Source: Pseudomonadota bacterium (GTDB taxonomy: Bacteria; Pseudomonadota; Gammaproteobacteria; Burkholderiales; Chitinibacteraceae). From it: 64,000 nucleotides of DNA. The stretch lies in assembly GCA_026399755.1 (NCBI GenBank), contig JAPLQI010000052.1:93492-157491 (forward strand), in the 5' to 3' direction. Made by a program: the position numbers and the translations under genes. The notes under the pieces were generated by a model. The model was not told the DNA's origin. It did no database searches and worked only from the letters and a program-made list of their open reading frames with translations. Shown piece after piece: positions 41,474 through 50,600 of the stretch (positions are counted from its first letter, which is position 1; each line of letters begins with the position of its first letter).

Positions 41474-42442
41474 GACTTTTGAACGATCGTTCGATTGAAC
41501 GCTACTTTAGGGCATAAGCAGCGTAAGGGAAAGGGAAGATGTGGGTTTAATGCTAAAAACGCCAAAATTGAGGATAGAAAACAACTTTCACACCGCCATC
41601 CTAGTGCTCTTCCAGCGTTAACACGTCCTGATCCAGTACAAATACATAAGAGCAAGCGCATCAGGCATAGATAATAAGCCAAGAACACGCATATCTATAT
41701 GCAAAATAAAATAACAACTTAATGCAAACTAGCAAGAATAAAAGATTCTTATTCTTAATAAGAAAAACAATAAATTTCACTACACTTACACATTGAGCTT
41801 CCTACACAAAGTGGCACAATGTGCCGATATACCTCTGCTCACCCATCAATATATTTCTAATATATTTACCCCTCTGCAATTAAGCACCCGCTTGTTGCAA
41901 ATAAAAGACAATATTTCCTCTTTTTTGCCCTTCAAATAATAAATATATATTTCTCCCCCTTTTGCACCGAAACAAATTTAATAGCAACATTCCACAAATT
42001 CTCAGCACAAACATCATGAAAACAAGTTGAGATGTGAAATTAAAATTTTTACAAATTAGCAAGAATTAAAACTTTACCCTCACTTTTATTTCAATACGCT
42101 GACAAAAGAGATTTTGGGCCATATTCAAAAAAAGCACGTTAACTAAAAAATAAATCATTGATTTAAATGAAAATTTTAAAATAAAGACTGATTTTTAGAA
42201 TTTTTTTATTAGTATAAACCCCAGCTAAATCTTTCATGTTTTTTACAAAACACCACGAGTAAAAAACACTCTCCCTTCCTCCTTTTTAGCCTGCCGCCAT
42301 CGCTTCACCTCGAGTGCCCTGTTTCGAGTAAATGGTTACATATCGTTACATTGTAAATAATACCGTCTGATAATTTTTAGTCAGCAAGCCGCTTGACACC
42401 AAAACAGATACGAAAAATCGTTTAAAACATACGGGGCCTTTT
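41474..42442. other. Long AT-rich intergenic region upstream of the TonB receptor
   Basis: Nearly 1 kb without a credible gene. GAACGATCGTTC, a perfect palindrome, lies at 41479-41490 next to the recG start. GTTACA repeats at 42335 and 42345 with a 10-bp period and joins the palindrome TTACATTGTAA (42346-42356). A TTGACA-like box follows near 42393. These may be receptor control sites. Confidence 0.45.
42335..42356. promoter_or_regulatory. GTTACA tandem and TTACATTGTAA palindrome
   Basis: Two GTTACAT units one helical turn apart are followed by TGTAA, giving a perfect 11-bp palindrome. It lies about 90 bp upstream of the TonB-dependent receptor start. It is a candidate operator for a regulator I cannot name. 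Confidence 0.35.
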
Positions 42443-45103
42443 ATGAAGATGAAACGACTCACCATAGCCATCGCGATGATAGGCGCAGGCGCTGTAATCC
42501 ATGCGCAAGCAGCAGAAACCGTCAACAAAGTTGAACGCGTTGAAGTCACGGGTTCCAATATCAAACGCACCGCTAAAACCGGCGCAACCCCAGTCCAAGT
42601 GATGAGCCGCCAAGAAATCGCCAAAACAGGCGCAACAACGGTCGCCGAGTTGGTTGATAACTTAGCCTCTAGTAATAATGGTTATGCACAGGCACAAGCC
42701 GTGGGTGACTCGGGCAAGCCGGGCTTCTCCGGCGCAAACTTGCGTGGCCTTGGCACATCCAAGACTTTGATTTTGGTAAATGGCCGCCGCATGGCCAACT
42801 ACGCTTTTGACAGTGCAGGGGTTGATTTGAACTCTATCCCGCTGGGTGCAGTTGATCGGGTTGAAATTGTAAAAGATGGCGCTTCTGCGGTTTACGGTAC
42901 CGATGCAATCGGTGGCGTAATGAACTTTATTTTGAAGAAAAACTATGTTGGCGCAGAAATTGGCGGCGGCATTGAGCAAACCTTTGATGGCGGCGGCGAC
43001 GTTAAAAAAGCCAACTTCAGCTTTGGTTTTGGTAACTTAGACGAAGACAATTACAACGTCTTTATGGCGCTGGATGTATCCAAACAAGAGGCCTTGGCCG
43101 CTAAAGATCGTAGCTATTCCAAAACATCGTATATCCCCGAACATGAAGTCAACAAAACATCGGCCAATACTTTTCCCGCCACCATTATCAATGGCCCAGG
43201 CGGCAAGCCGGTTAATGTGGGCTATCTAACCGGCTGTGATCAACCTAGATCACTCCCTATTCCCAATAAAAACTTTGCAACAGGGGGTAATTGCCGTTTT
43301 GATTACGCCAGTATTATTGATATTGTTTCCCCCCAAGAGCGCCTTTCCTTCTATAGCAAGGGCACTTTAAAAGTAAATGACAACACCCAAGTCTTTGCTG
43401 ACTATTTATTTACCCGTAATGTCGGCACTTACTCCTCATCCCCCGTTCCGGTTTCAAGCGCCACAACATTTAATGGTGCCAACTTACTTTATCCTGCCAA
43501 TGGAAAGTACGACCCTTACAAAGGCACCCTTGGCGATTTAGAGCTGCAATGGCGCGGAATTGATGCAGGTGCACGCGAAAATGAAGCGACATCCGATCAG
43601 CACCGCTTTATTGTCGGTGCAGAGGGTGAAGTAGCGGGCTGGGATTACCGTACTGCCTTGGTTTATGCGCTCAATAAAACTGAAGACAAATACACCAATG
43701 GGTGGCTCTACGAGAGCAAGCTATTACCCGCGATGCTGAGCGGTGTAATTAACCCCTTTGGCCCGCAAGATGCTGCAGGTAATGCAGCGCTAAACGCTTC
43801 TAAAATCACCGGCAAAGTACAAAGCGGTGAAACTACTAATAAATCCGCCGATGTTCAGTTCTCTAAAGAAATTTATGAATTAGATGCCGGTAAAGTCGGC
43901 TTTGCTTTTGGGGGCGATGTTCGTAAAGAAACCTATACCTATACCCCAGAAGCCATTTTATCGGGCGGGGATATTTTAGGTGGCGGTGGTAATCGCCAAT
44001 CCACCACGGGCGAGCGTTTAGTTTATGCAGGATTTGCAGAGCTAGTTGTACCCATCCTAAAAAATCTTGAGTTGCAAGCCGCACTGCGTTACGACCATTA
44101 CGATGATATGGGGGGCACCACCAATCCTAAAATCAGCTTCCGCTATCAGCCTGTTGATGAAGTGGTCTTACGTGGCTCGATCAGCACGGGTTATCATGCC
44201 CCCACTCTGGATGATTTAAACCGCCCAACCAGCAAAACAAATACAGGGCCAAATTACGATGACCCAGAACGCTGCGCAAAAACACAAAGCCCACTCGATT
44301 GCAATTTACAGTTGAATCTAGTCCAAGGTGGCAGCAAATCACTCACGCCTGAATTATCGACCAATTTCACCGTTGGTTTCTTAGTTGAGCCAGTTAAAAA
44401 TGTCTCATTTGGTATTGATTACTGGAACATCAATATCAAAGATCGAATTGACACGATATCTGATTCCACCATCTTTGATAATTACGCAAAATACAAAGAT
44501 AAGGTCATTCGTAAAGCACGTACTGCCGCCGATATTGCAGCAGGCTTACCTGGGCTGATCGACTACGTGGATTCTAAATCGCAGAATCTGGGAGAGTTAC
44601 GCACCGATGGGATTGACCTATCGTTCCTTGCTGCGATGCCTAAAACAGAATACGGCACTTTCCGTCTAGGCTTGGAAGGAACCTACACCATTACTAACCG
44701 ATATCAGCGCGAAAAAGACGGTGCTTTCTTTGATAGCGTGGGTAATTATATCGATATAGCAATGACCCCGCGTTGGAGACACAATCTAACCGTGTCTTGG
44801 AATATGGCCGAATGGGGCGCAGCACTGACTAATAACTTTACATCAAGCTACATCGACCAAAATACTGAAATGAATCCTAAAACGGGTAAAGACGAAAGAC
44901 CAACTGTTGACTCCTACAGCACTTGGGGCCTGCAAGGCACCTACCGTACCAAGAGCATTGAGCTGACTTTAGGCTTGAAAAACCTGTTTGATGACGATCC
45001 ACCTTTCACCAATCAGGGCGATCACTTCCAAGTGGGTTTCGATCCTAAGTACACATCCCCAAGTGGACGTAGCTGGTATGCCAAGGCTAATTACAAGTTC
45101 TAA
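42443..45103 (+). CDS. TonB-dependent outer-membrane receptor, 886 aa
   Basis: A signal peptide (LTIAIAMIGAGAVIHAQA) precedes a TonB-box-like VERVEVTGSNIKR. The plug domain (about 50-170) has TVAELVDNLAS, GANLRGLGTSKTLILVNGRRM, LNSIPLGAVDRVEIVKDGASAVYGTDAIGGVMNFIL. The 22-stranded barrel ends in WYAKANYKF with a terminal Phe. The plug type resembles receptors for large organic ligands such as oligosaccharides or peptides rather than classical siderophore receptors, but the substrate is unknown. No transport or regulator genes lie beside it. A terminator follows. Confidence 0.94.
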   Translation: MKMKRLTIAIAMIGAGAVIHAQAAETVNKVERVEVTGSNIKRTAKTGATPVQVMSRQEIAKTGATTVAELVDNLASSNNGYAQAQAVGDSGKPGFSGANLRGLGTSKTLILVNGRRMANYAFDSAGVDLNSIPLGAVDRVEIVKDGASAVYGTDAIGGVMNFILKKNYVGAEIGGGIEQTFDGGGDVKKANFSFGFGNLDEDNYNVFMALDVSKQEALAAKDRSYSKTSYIPEHEVNKTSANTFPATIINGPGGKPVNVGYLTGCDQPRSLPIPNKNFATGGNCRFDYASIIDIVSPQERLSFYSKGTLKVNDNTQVFADYLFTRNVGTYSSSPVPVSSATTFNGANLLYPANGKYDPYKGTLGDLELQWRGIDAGARENEATSDQHRFIVGAEGEVAGWDYRTALVYALNKTEDKYTNGWLYESKLLPAMLSGVINPFGPQDAAGNAALNASKITGKVQSGETTNKSADVQFSKEIYELDAGKVGFAFGGDVRKETYTYTPEAILSGGDILGGGGNRQSTTGERLVYAGFAELVVPILKNLELQAALRYDHYDDMGGTTNPKISFRYQPVDEVVLRGSISTGYHAPTLDDLNRPTSKTNTGPNYDDPERCAKTQSPLDCNLQLNLVQGGSKSLTPELSTNFTVGFLVEPVKNVSFGIDYWNINIKDRIDTISDSTIFDNYAKYKDKVIRKARTAADIAAGLPGLIDYVDSKSQNLGELRTDGIDLSFLAAMPKTEYGTFRLGLEGTYTITNRYQREKDGAFFDSVGNYIDIAMTPRWRHNLTVSWNMAEWGAALTNNFTSSYIDQNTEMNPKTGKDERPTVDSYSTWGLQGTYRTKSIELTLGLKNLFDDDPPFTNQGDHFQVGFDPKYTSPSGRSWYAKANYKF

Positions 45104-45128
45104 GCCAGTTTTAAAGCTGTAAATACTA

Positions 45129-45161
45129 AAAGGGCAAAGTCTGTATGACTTTGCCCTTTTT
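45129..45161. terminator. Terminator after the TonB-dependent receptor
   Basis: AAAGGGCAAAGTC/GACTTTGCCCTTT is a 13-bp stem with a 5-base loop, followed by TTGCG. It lies between convergent genes and can serve both. Confidence 0.85.
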
Positions 45162-45182
45162 GCGCTTTATATTACTGAGCAA

Positions 45183-45788
45183 TTAAATCAGCTTCCCCAA
45201 ATCTTTTTCCACCATTTTCATCAACAAAGGCTGTGCTTCAGCCTTGGGGTGGAGCTGATCCGTCTGAAAGAGTTCTGCATTTTTAATGACAGGTGCGAGT
45301 AAAAATGGCGTTATGCTGATACTGTATTGCTTGGCGAGCCGAGGATAAATCGCCGCAAAGCCTTGTGTATAGCTTGCTCCATAATTAGGCGGCATTTGCA
45401 TGCCGATCAGATGCACTTTGGCACCACTGGTTTTGGCCAGTTTAATCATACTGCCTAGGTTTTTTTCCATCTCGGCCAGCGGCAAGCCACGTAGGCCATC
45501 GTTGGCCCCAAGCTGTAGCAATACCATTTTAGGCTGATGTGTTTTTAGCGCCTGCGGGAACCTTGTTAGCCCTCCGGCAGTCGTTTCTCCTGACACACTG
45601 GCATTCACTACTCGCCATGCCTTGCCTTGCTTGGCGAGATCTTTATCTAATAATGCGGGCCATGCCGCTTGGGCTGCAATGCCGTAACCGGCAGACAGGC
45701 TGTCACCAAATACTAAAATTAAAGGCGCTGCGGCCTGCGCCGACGCCATGCACACACTCAAACCCAATACGGATACGAAACGCCACAT
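45183..45788 (-). CDS. tesA: Periplasmic GDSL esterase / lysophospholipase TesA, 201 aa
   Basis: A signal peptide (MWRFVSVLGLSVCMASAQA) is followed by the SGNH blocks: LVFGDSLSAGYG (Ser), VSGETTAGG (Gly), LQLGANDGLRG (Asn), and DQLHP (Asp/His). It hydrolyses thioesters, lysophospholipids and aryl esters in the periplasm. The ATG overlaps in antisense the ATG of the divergent ABC gene (CATG). Neighbourhood with YbbA-YbbP is widely conserved. Confidence 0.95.
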   Translation of the reverse strand: MWRFVSVLGLSVCMASAQAAAPLILVFGDSLSAGYGIAAQAAWPALLDKDLAKQGKAWRVVNASVSGETTAGGLTRFPQALKTHQPKMVLLQLGANDGLRGLPLAEMEKNLGSMIKLAKTSGAKVHLIGMQMPPNYGASYTQGFAAIYPRLAKQYSISITPFLLAPVIKNAELFQTDQLHPKAEAQPLLMKMVEKDLGKLI

Positions 45789-46479
45789 GAATCATTCCTC
45801 AGAAATAATGCTGTCCGTGCGCGGTCTGGGTAAGACAGTCAGCACCGCAGTCGAAAAACTCGATCTCTTGCATGATATTGAATTTTCTCTACCAGCGGGA
45901 GCCAGCCTTGCCATTGTGGGCAGCTCCGGCTCGGGTAAATCCACCTTACTAGCCCTTCTTGCTGGGCTAGATCAAGCCTCACGCGGGCAAATTACATTAG
46001 CAGGGAAAGACTTAGGCAGCTTAAACGAAGACCAGCGGGCCGAGCTGCGCGGGCAGGTTTCTGGCTTTGTATTTCAATCATTTCAGCTGTTACCTGAGCT
46101 ATCTGCCCTAGAAAATACCATGCTGCCGCTAGAATTAGCAGGTAAAAAAGACGCCGCAGCCCGCGCCACAGAATGGCTGGAGCGAGTAGGCCTAAGCCAT
46201 CGCCTAGAGCATACGCCAAGACAATTATCGGGGGGCGAGCAGCAACGTGTCGCCTTAGCGCGCGCTTTTGCATCCAATCCGCAAATCCTTTTTGCTGATG
46301 AGCCAACCGGTAGCTTAGATGCCACCACCGGCACTGCTATTGCTGACTTACTGTTCCAGTTGAACTCAGAAACCAAGGCCACACTGGTCCTTGTCACCCA
46401 CGATGAAAAACTTGCGGCGCGTTGTGGCTGGCAATTAAGGCTTTCTGCCGGGACACAAATCGAGTTTTCAGCATCGTAA
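45787..46479 (+). CDS. ybbA: ABC transporter ATP-binding protein YbbA, 230 aa
   Basis: Walker A GSSGSGKST, Q-loop FQSF, signature LSGGEQQRVALARA, Walker B ILFADEPTGSLD and H-loop VTHD are all intact. It pairs with the permease at 46659. The ATG at 45787 overlaps the tesA ATG; no ribosome site is visible there, and an internal ATG at 45808 is possible. The YbbA-YbbP complex belongs to the MacB/LolCDE-type mechanotransmission class and likely works on envelope lipids or proteins. Confidence 0.93.
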   Translation: MNHSSEIMLSVRGLGKTVSTAVEKLDLLHDIEFSLPAGASLAIVGSSGSGKSTLLALLAGLDQASRGQITLAGKDLGSLNEDQRAELRGQVSGFVFQSFQLLPELSALENTMLPLELAGKKDAAARATEWLERVGLSHRLEHTPRQLSGGEQQRVALARAFASNPQILFADEPTGSLDATTGTAIADLLFQLNSETKATLVLVTHDEKLAARCGWQLRLSAGTQIEFSAS

Positions 46480-46496
46480 TTAATTGATGCCATTTT

Positions 46497-46555
46497 GTAG
46501 GGCGGGTGAAACCCGCGAGCGATACTGAAAAATACGCGGGTTTCACCCGCCCTAC
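46497..46555. repeat. GTAGGGCGGGT palindromic repeat, copy 4
   Basis: GTAGGGCGGGTGAAACCCGCG pairs with CGCGGGTTTCACCCGCCC TAC around a 17-base centre. It lies between ybbA and ybbP, inside what should be an operon. A half-copy (CACCCGCCCTAC) occurs at 46607-46618, preceded by AAGTTGATAGG, a flank also seen at 49372 and 63879. Confidence 0.9.
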
Positions 46556-46658
46556 GATGATTCAATATTTGTAGTTGTGCGATACCAAGTTGATAGGCTT
46601 GACTTGCACCCGCCCTACAACGGCTATTAATCCGACGACTTGCACTTACGGAAAACCC

Positions 46659-49112
46659 ATGCACAAACTCAATTGGCGTTTGTTTTACCGCAGCTTTCAA
46701 GCCGGTGAATATCGCACTCTCTTAGCGGCGCTGATTATTGCCATTGCCGCCCTCACCGCCGTGGGGCTGTTATCAGCAAGAATGGAGAAGCTGCTGGCGC
46801 TGGAAGCGAATGATCTACTGGCAGCAGATGCCGTCATCAGCTCAGATCACGCCCTCAATGACAGCTACAAGCAGCAGGCAGAGCGCCTAGGCTTAAACAC
46901 AGCGACCACCGCCGTGTTTCCTAGCATGGCGGGCTTTAATGGCCACGTGATGCTGTCGTCCGTCAAGGCCGTTAGCCATTCCTACCCTTTACGTGGTCAA
47001 TTAAAGTTGGCTCCCGATGGCCATGTCAGCACCGCACCAGAGGCAGGCACAGCCTATGCCGATGCAAGGCTGGCGGCGACTTTAAAGCTTAAATTGGGTG
47101 ACACCTTGGAAGTCGGCCAGCTCAAGCTGAAACTCGCCGCCCTGATTGAGCGCGAGCCCGATGCCGCGATGGATTTCTCTGGCCTGCAGCCTCGGCTCAT
47201 GATTAATCAGCAAGACTTAGCCGCCAGCGGCTTACTTGGCTTTGGCAGCCGTGTGAAATACCGTTTACTGATTGCTGGCCCGCCCGCCACCATTACCACA
47301 TGGCATCAGGCAGTGCAGCCCAAGCTCTTACGGGGCGAAAAGCTAGAAGACGTACGCGATGCCCGCCCCGAAGTAAAAACCGCTTTAGAGCGTGCCGAGC
47401 GCTTTTTACGTCTCACATCCTTACTTGCAGGCTGCCTAGCCGCCATGGCGATTTTGCTGGCGGCGCGCCGCTTTGCCACCCGCCATTTTGATACCGTTGC
47501 CCTGCTGCGCACCCTCGGTGCTAGCCGTGGCACGGTGCGCACCCTGCTGCTATCGCAACTGGCCCTGCTTACGCTGGCTGCCAGCGTAATTGGCGGCTTG
47601 CTGGGCTGGAGCGCACAAAGCCTGCTGGTGTTCAGCATTCAGGACAGACTGCCTGCCGCCCTACCTGACGGCACTTTACTACCTTGGCTGGTCGCGTCTT
47701 TACTCGGTTTTGTGCTACTGATGGGCAGCGCGGGGCCAATGCTACTGGCGTTGGCGAATACCCCGCCGCTACGCGTGTTGCGCCATGAGTTAGAGCCCAA
47801 AGCCAGCTTAATCTTGCAATGGGCACTCACCCTTTTAGCGCTTTTACTGCTGCTGTGGTGGATTGCTGCCGAAGCCAAACTGGCCTTGATGGTGGGCGCA
47901 GGGATAGCTGCAACGCTATTACTCGCGGGTGGCAGCGGCCTTGGCTTACTCTGGCTTTTGCCACGCATCTTGCCTGAGCACCCGATCAAACTGGCGCTGC
48001 GCCAGTTGCTGCGCCGCCCCGGCCTAGCCTTTGCCCAGCTGGGCGCTTTGGCTATTGGCCTCTTGGGCATCTGGCTGCTCACCGTGGTGGAAGGCGATTT
48101 ACTTAAAACTTGGGAAGGCCGTGTAGCTGCTGATGCACCCAATCACTTTGCTGTGAATATTCAGCCCGAACAAGCCGCGCAATTTGAGCAGCGCTTTATC
48201 AATCGCCACATGGCCGCGCCCGCACTGCAAAGCATGATTCGTGGCCGCTGGACCATGCAAAACAAACAGGCCATCAAGCCAGACAACTTCCAGGAAGACA
48301 GAGCCAAGCATCTGGCAGAGCGCGAATTCAATCTTTCTTGGGGCGATACCCTTAGCAACGATAACCGCATTGTTGCGGGTAAACCGCTCAACGATAACCA
48401 GCCCGGTTTCTCGGTAGAGGCCAAGCTTGCCACCACTTTAAATATCAAACTAGGCGATGTGCTGAGCTTTGATATTGCTGGGACCACCGTCACCGCGCCG
48501 GTGGTGAATCTACGTGAAGTGAATTGGGACTCCTTCCGAGTCAACTTTTTTGTGGTTGCCAGCAAGGCTTTAGTCGCTGACCTTCCCACCAGCCTGATCA
48601 CCAGCTTTCATCTCAGCGATGCGCAAAAAACCATCGTGCCCGAGCTGGTGCAAGCCCTGCCGAACGTCACGATTATCGACGTGGGCCAAGTACTAGCTGA
48701 AGTTCGGCGGATTTTAGATCTATCTTCGGCAGCGCTACGTTTGGTGTTTTTATTCTGCATCGCAGCCGGGGTAACGGTGCTGTTTGCCGCGCTGGACACC
48801 ACCGAATCGGAGCGTGCCAGAGAGGCCGCTATCTTGCGAGCACTAGGAGCCACCTCGAAAAAGCTACGCAGCGTGTGGTTATTTGAAAGCCTGCTGGTTG
48901 GCGGCATTGCAGGCTTAATCGCGGGGCTAATGGCCAGTGTGGGAGGGGTAGTAATAGGCAAAGAATTACTCGAGCTACCCGTGGCATTTAACTATTGGCT
49001 GCCTTTTGCCAGCCTGCTAGCTGGGGCCACCATCACCGCATTAGCCGTGCTCAGGCGTTTACATAAACTCAGCAAAACATCGCCTATGGTTTTGCTAAGG
49101 GATGCGGGGTAA
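46659..49112 (+). CDS. ybbP: ABC transporter permease YbbP (FtsX-like), 817 aa
   Basis: It starts MHKLNWRLFYRSFQAGEYRTL with GGAAAA upstream. TM1 (about 20-42) is followed by a large periplasmic domain, then three FtsX helices (about 255-370), additional helices (about 385-450), a second periplasmic domain, and a final set of helices (about 690-800, with TTESERAREAAILRALGATSKKL). Two FtsX repeats and 8-10 membrane segments are typical of YbbP. It works with YbbA. Confidence 0.93.
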   Translation: MHKLNWRLFYRSFQAGEYRTLLAALIIAIAALTAVGLLSARMEKLLALEANDLLAADAVISSDHALNDSYKQQAERLGLNTATTAVFPSMAGFNGHVMLSSVKAVSHSYPLRGQLKLAPDGHVSTAPEAGTAYADARLAATLKLKLGDTLEVGQLKLKLAALIEREPDAAMDFSGLQPRLMINQQDLAASGLLGFGSRVKYRLLIAGPPATITTWHQAVQPKLLRGEKLEDVRDARPEVKTALERAERFLRLTSLLAGCLAAMAILLAARRFATRHFDTVALLRTLGASRGTVRTLLLSQLALLTLAASVIGGLLGWSAQSLLVFSIQDRLPAALPDGTLLPWLVASLLGFVLLMGSAGPMLLALANTPPLRVLRHELEPKASLILQWALTLLALLLLLWWIAAEAKLALMVGAGIAATLLLAGGSGLGLLWLLPRILPEHPIKLALRQLLRRPGLAFAQLGALAIGLLGIWLLTVVEGDLLKTWEGRVAADAPNHFAVNIQPEQAAQFEQRFINRHMAAPALQSMIRGRWTMQNKQAIKPDNFQEDRAKHLAEREFNLSWGDTLSNDNRIVAGKPLNDNQPGFSVEAKLATTLNIKLGDVLSFDIAGTTVTAPVVNLREVNWDSFRVNFFVVASKALVADLPTSLITSFHLSDAQKTIVPELVQALPNVTIIDVGQVLAEVRRILDLSSAALRLVFLFCIAAGVTVLFAALDTTESERAREAAILRALGATSKKLRSVWLFESLLVGGIAGLIAGLMASVGGVVIGKELLELPVAFNYWLPFASLLAGATITALAVLRRLHKLSKTSPMVLLRDAG

Positions 49113-49166
49113 GAGAGTTCAGCTTACTGCTTAAGACATAACTCGAATTATTTACCCAGATTTCCT

Positions 49167-49229
49167 CATTCCCGCGTGCCGTTGGCAGGGATCCAGCGGC
49201 ACTACTGGATTCCCGACAAAAACACTAGG
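49167..49229. repeat. Dispersed palindrome, GGGAATCCAG family
   Basis: CATTCCCGCGTGCC...GGCAGGGATCCAG followed by CTGGATTCCCGACAAAAAC. The right arm is identical to that at 31355-31372 over 17 bases (CTGGATTCCCGACAAAA). Confidence 0.7.
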
Positions 49230-49312
49230 GGATGAAGAATTTACTTGATGAGTCTCATACTTAGCTAGCTGTCACGGCTCTGCAGCGCAATGACAAAGTT
49301 TGAATCATCCTC

Positions 49313-49356
49313 AGGCGAGTAAAACCCGCGTATTCCGCGGGTTTTACTCGCCCTAC
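49313..49356. repeat. GTAGGGCGGGT palindromic repeat, short variant (copy 5)
   Basis: GGCGAGTAAAACCCGCG and CGCGGGTTTTACTCGCC enclose only TATTC. It is a shortened member whose arms carry matched changes (GAGTAAAA and TTTTACTC), which keeps the stem intact. Confidence 0.85.
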
Positions 49357-49483
49357 GAAAAACATTTCACCTAAGTTGATAGGATTAACGCCAGTTGCCA
49401 CCTACATTCTTCCTCCCTAAAAAAAACTGCACCCATGCAATCTAAGGCTATGCTGGAATACAGTCGCTTATACGGGTGGCATC

Positions 49484-49813
49484 ATGACTTTACTACTTGT
49501 TTTTACTATGTTGGCCTTGGGTGTGCTTTATGCCGAGCTTTATCATCGCGCGAGAAAACTAATCTTTCGCCACTATCCAGAGTTTGTATTAGAAGACGAG
49601 AAACGTTGGCGGGAACAGTATTACCGCTACCCCGGCATGTTTATTGGCATTTTTAATAGCGAGGCCAATGGGATTACCGATCTTATTTATTCCACCAGCT
49701 CGCGCCATGCCATTCCACTTGATGACGTATGGATCTTTGACGCCCTATTTCTTAATGTATTAGCCATTAAATGGACGCTAGGCTTGATGTTTGTTTATGC
49801 AATGTTGTTTTAA
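49484..49813 (+). CDS. Small membrane protein, 109 aa
   Basis: A membrane helix at each end (MTLLLVFTMLALGVLYAEL and FLNVLAIKWTLGLMFVYAMLF) encloses a charged loop (RKLIFRHYPEFVLEDEKRWREQYYRYPG). No enzyme motif. A terminator follows. Function unknown; single gene. Confidence 0.72.
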   Translation: MTLLLVFTMLALGVLYAELYHRARKLIFRHYPEFVLEDEKRWREQYYRYPGMFIGIFNSEANGITDLIYSTSSRHAIPLDDVWIFDALFLNVLAIKWTLGLMFVYAMLF

Positions 49814-49818
49814 CTAAA

Positions 49819-49841
49819 AAAGGGAGCAATGCTCCCTTTAG
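49819..49841. terminator. Terminator between convergent genes
   Basis: AAAGGGAGC/GCTCCCTTT encloses AAT. A-rich sequence precedes it and TTTAG follows it, so it serves the 49484 gene and the glutathione transferase gene. Confidence 0.85.
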
Positions 49842-49845
49842 TTCA

Positions 49846-50475
49846 TTAATTAATTTCTTTCGCCAAAGCATAAGCCCGCTGCACAGCTGGCCGCTCTGCA
49901 ATAGTATTAAACCAGCGCTTTAAAGCAGGAAAATCATCCAGATTTTGTCCTTGCTGAGCATAAGGAACAATCCACGGATAGCAGGCCATATCAGCGATGG
50001 AATACTCCCCGGCAATAAACTCTTTATCGGCCAAATGCTTATTGAGCACCGAATAAAGCCTTGTGGTTTCGGTGATATAGCGATTTATTGCATAAGGGAT
50101 TTTTTCTGGGGCGTAGAGCGAGAAATGATGGTTCTGCCCTGCCATCGGGCCTAAGCCGCCCATTTGCCAGAATAACCACTGCTGCATGATTTGCTTAGCA
50201 CGAAAATCTGCAGGCATAAATTGGCCGGTTTTCTCGGCTAAATAAAGCAGAATTGCGCCCGATTCAAATAGTGCAATTTCTGCACCACCATCAGCGGGGT
50301 CATGATCCACAATTGCGGGAATACGGTTATTTGGGGCAATGCGTAAAAAGTCAGGCGCAAATTGCTCGCCCTTGCCGATATTAATAGTGTGGACACGATA
50401 ATCCAAGCCCGCTTCTTCCAAAAATATCCGTACTTTATGGCCGTTAGGCGTCATCCAATAATAAAGATCGAGCAT
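49846..50475 (-). CDS. Glutathione S-transferase (YfcG/nu-like), 209 aa
   Basis: The thioredoxin-like domain has YYWMTPNGHKVRIFLEE, where TPNG is the active-site turn of nu-class enzymes, and NNRIPAIVDHD with FESGAILLYLAEKTG as the glutathione site. The helical C-domain has EYSIADMACYPWI. Such enzymes have disulfide-bond reductase activity. Full length; monocistronic. Confidence 0.92.
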   Translation of the reverse strand: MLDLYYWMTPNGHKVRIFLEEAGLDYRVHTINIGKGEQFAPDFLRIAPNNRIPAIVDHDPADGGAEIALFESGAILLYLAEKTGQFMPADFRAKQIMQQWLFWQMGGLGPMAGQNHHFSLYAPEKIPYAINRYITETTRLYSVLNKHLADKEFIAGEYSIADMACYPWIVPYAQQGQNLDDFPALKRWFNTIAERPAVQRAYALAKEIN

Positions 50476-50491
50476 TGCATATCCTGTGGCA

Positions 50492-50600
50492 AGGGTTATA
50501 TGGAAAAGCCGTCATCCTCGAGTGTTTTATCGGGGATCCAGCAGCGTGGCTGGATTCCCGCCCAAGGCAAGCGGGAATGACGAGGGTTTATGGAAAAGCC
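50492..50600. repeat. GGGAATCCAG-type element with flanking direct repeat
   Basis: The core (50511-50582) begins GTCATCCTCG, contains GGGGATCCAGC...GCTGGATTCCCGCC and ends GCGGGAATGACG. It is bracketed by AGGGTTATATGGAAAAGCC (50492-50510) and AGGGTTTATGGAAAAGCC (50583-50600), an 18-bp direct repeat differing by one indel. The right copy abuts the stop codon of the tautomerase gene. This looks like an insertion with duplicated target. Confidence 0.7.

Larger units (their letters stand above)
49113..49483. other. Intergenic repeat-rich region
   Basis: It holds one GGGAATCCAG-type element and one GTAGGGCGGGT-type hairpin, then the AAGTTGATAGGATT flank. No gene seen. Confidence 0.5.

Noticed and set aside
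41474..42442. Short leftward frames in the AT-rich region upstream of the TonB receptor
   Set aside because: They are Cys/Leu/Phe-rich, have no ribosome site and no recognisable pattern.
31331..50600. Insertion sequences with transposase genes
   Set aside because: The repeats have no coding capacity, and no transposase frame exists anywhere in the window.
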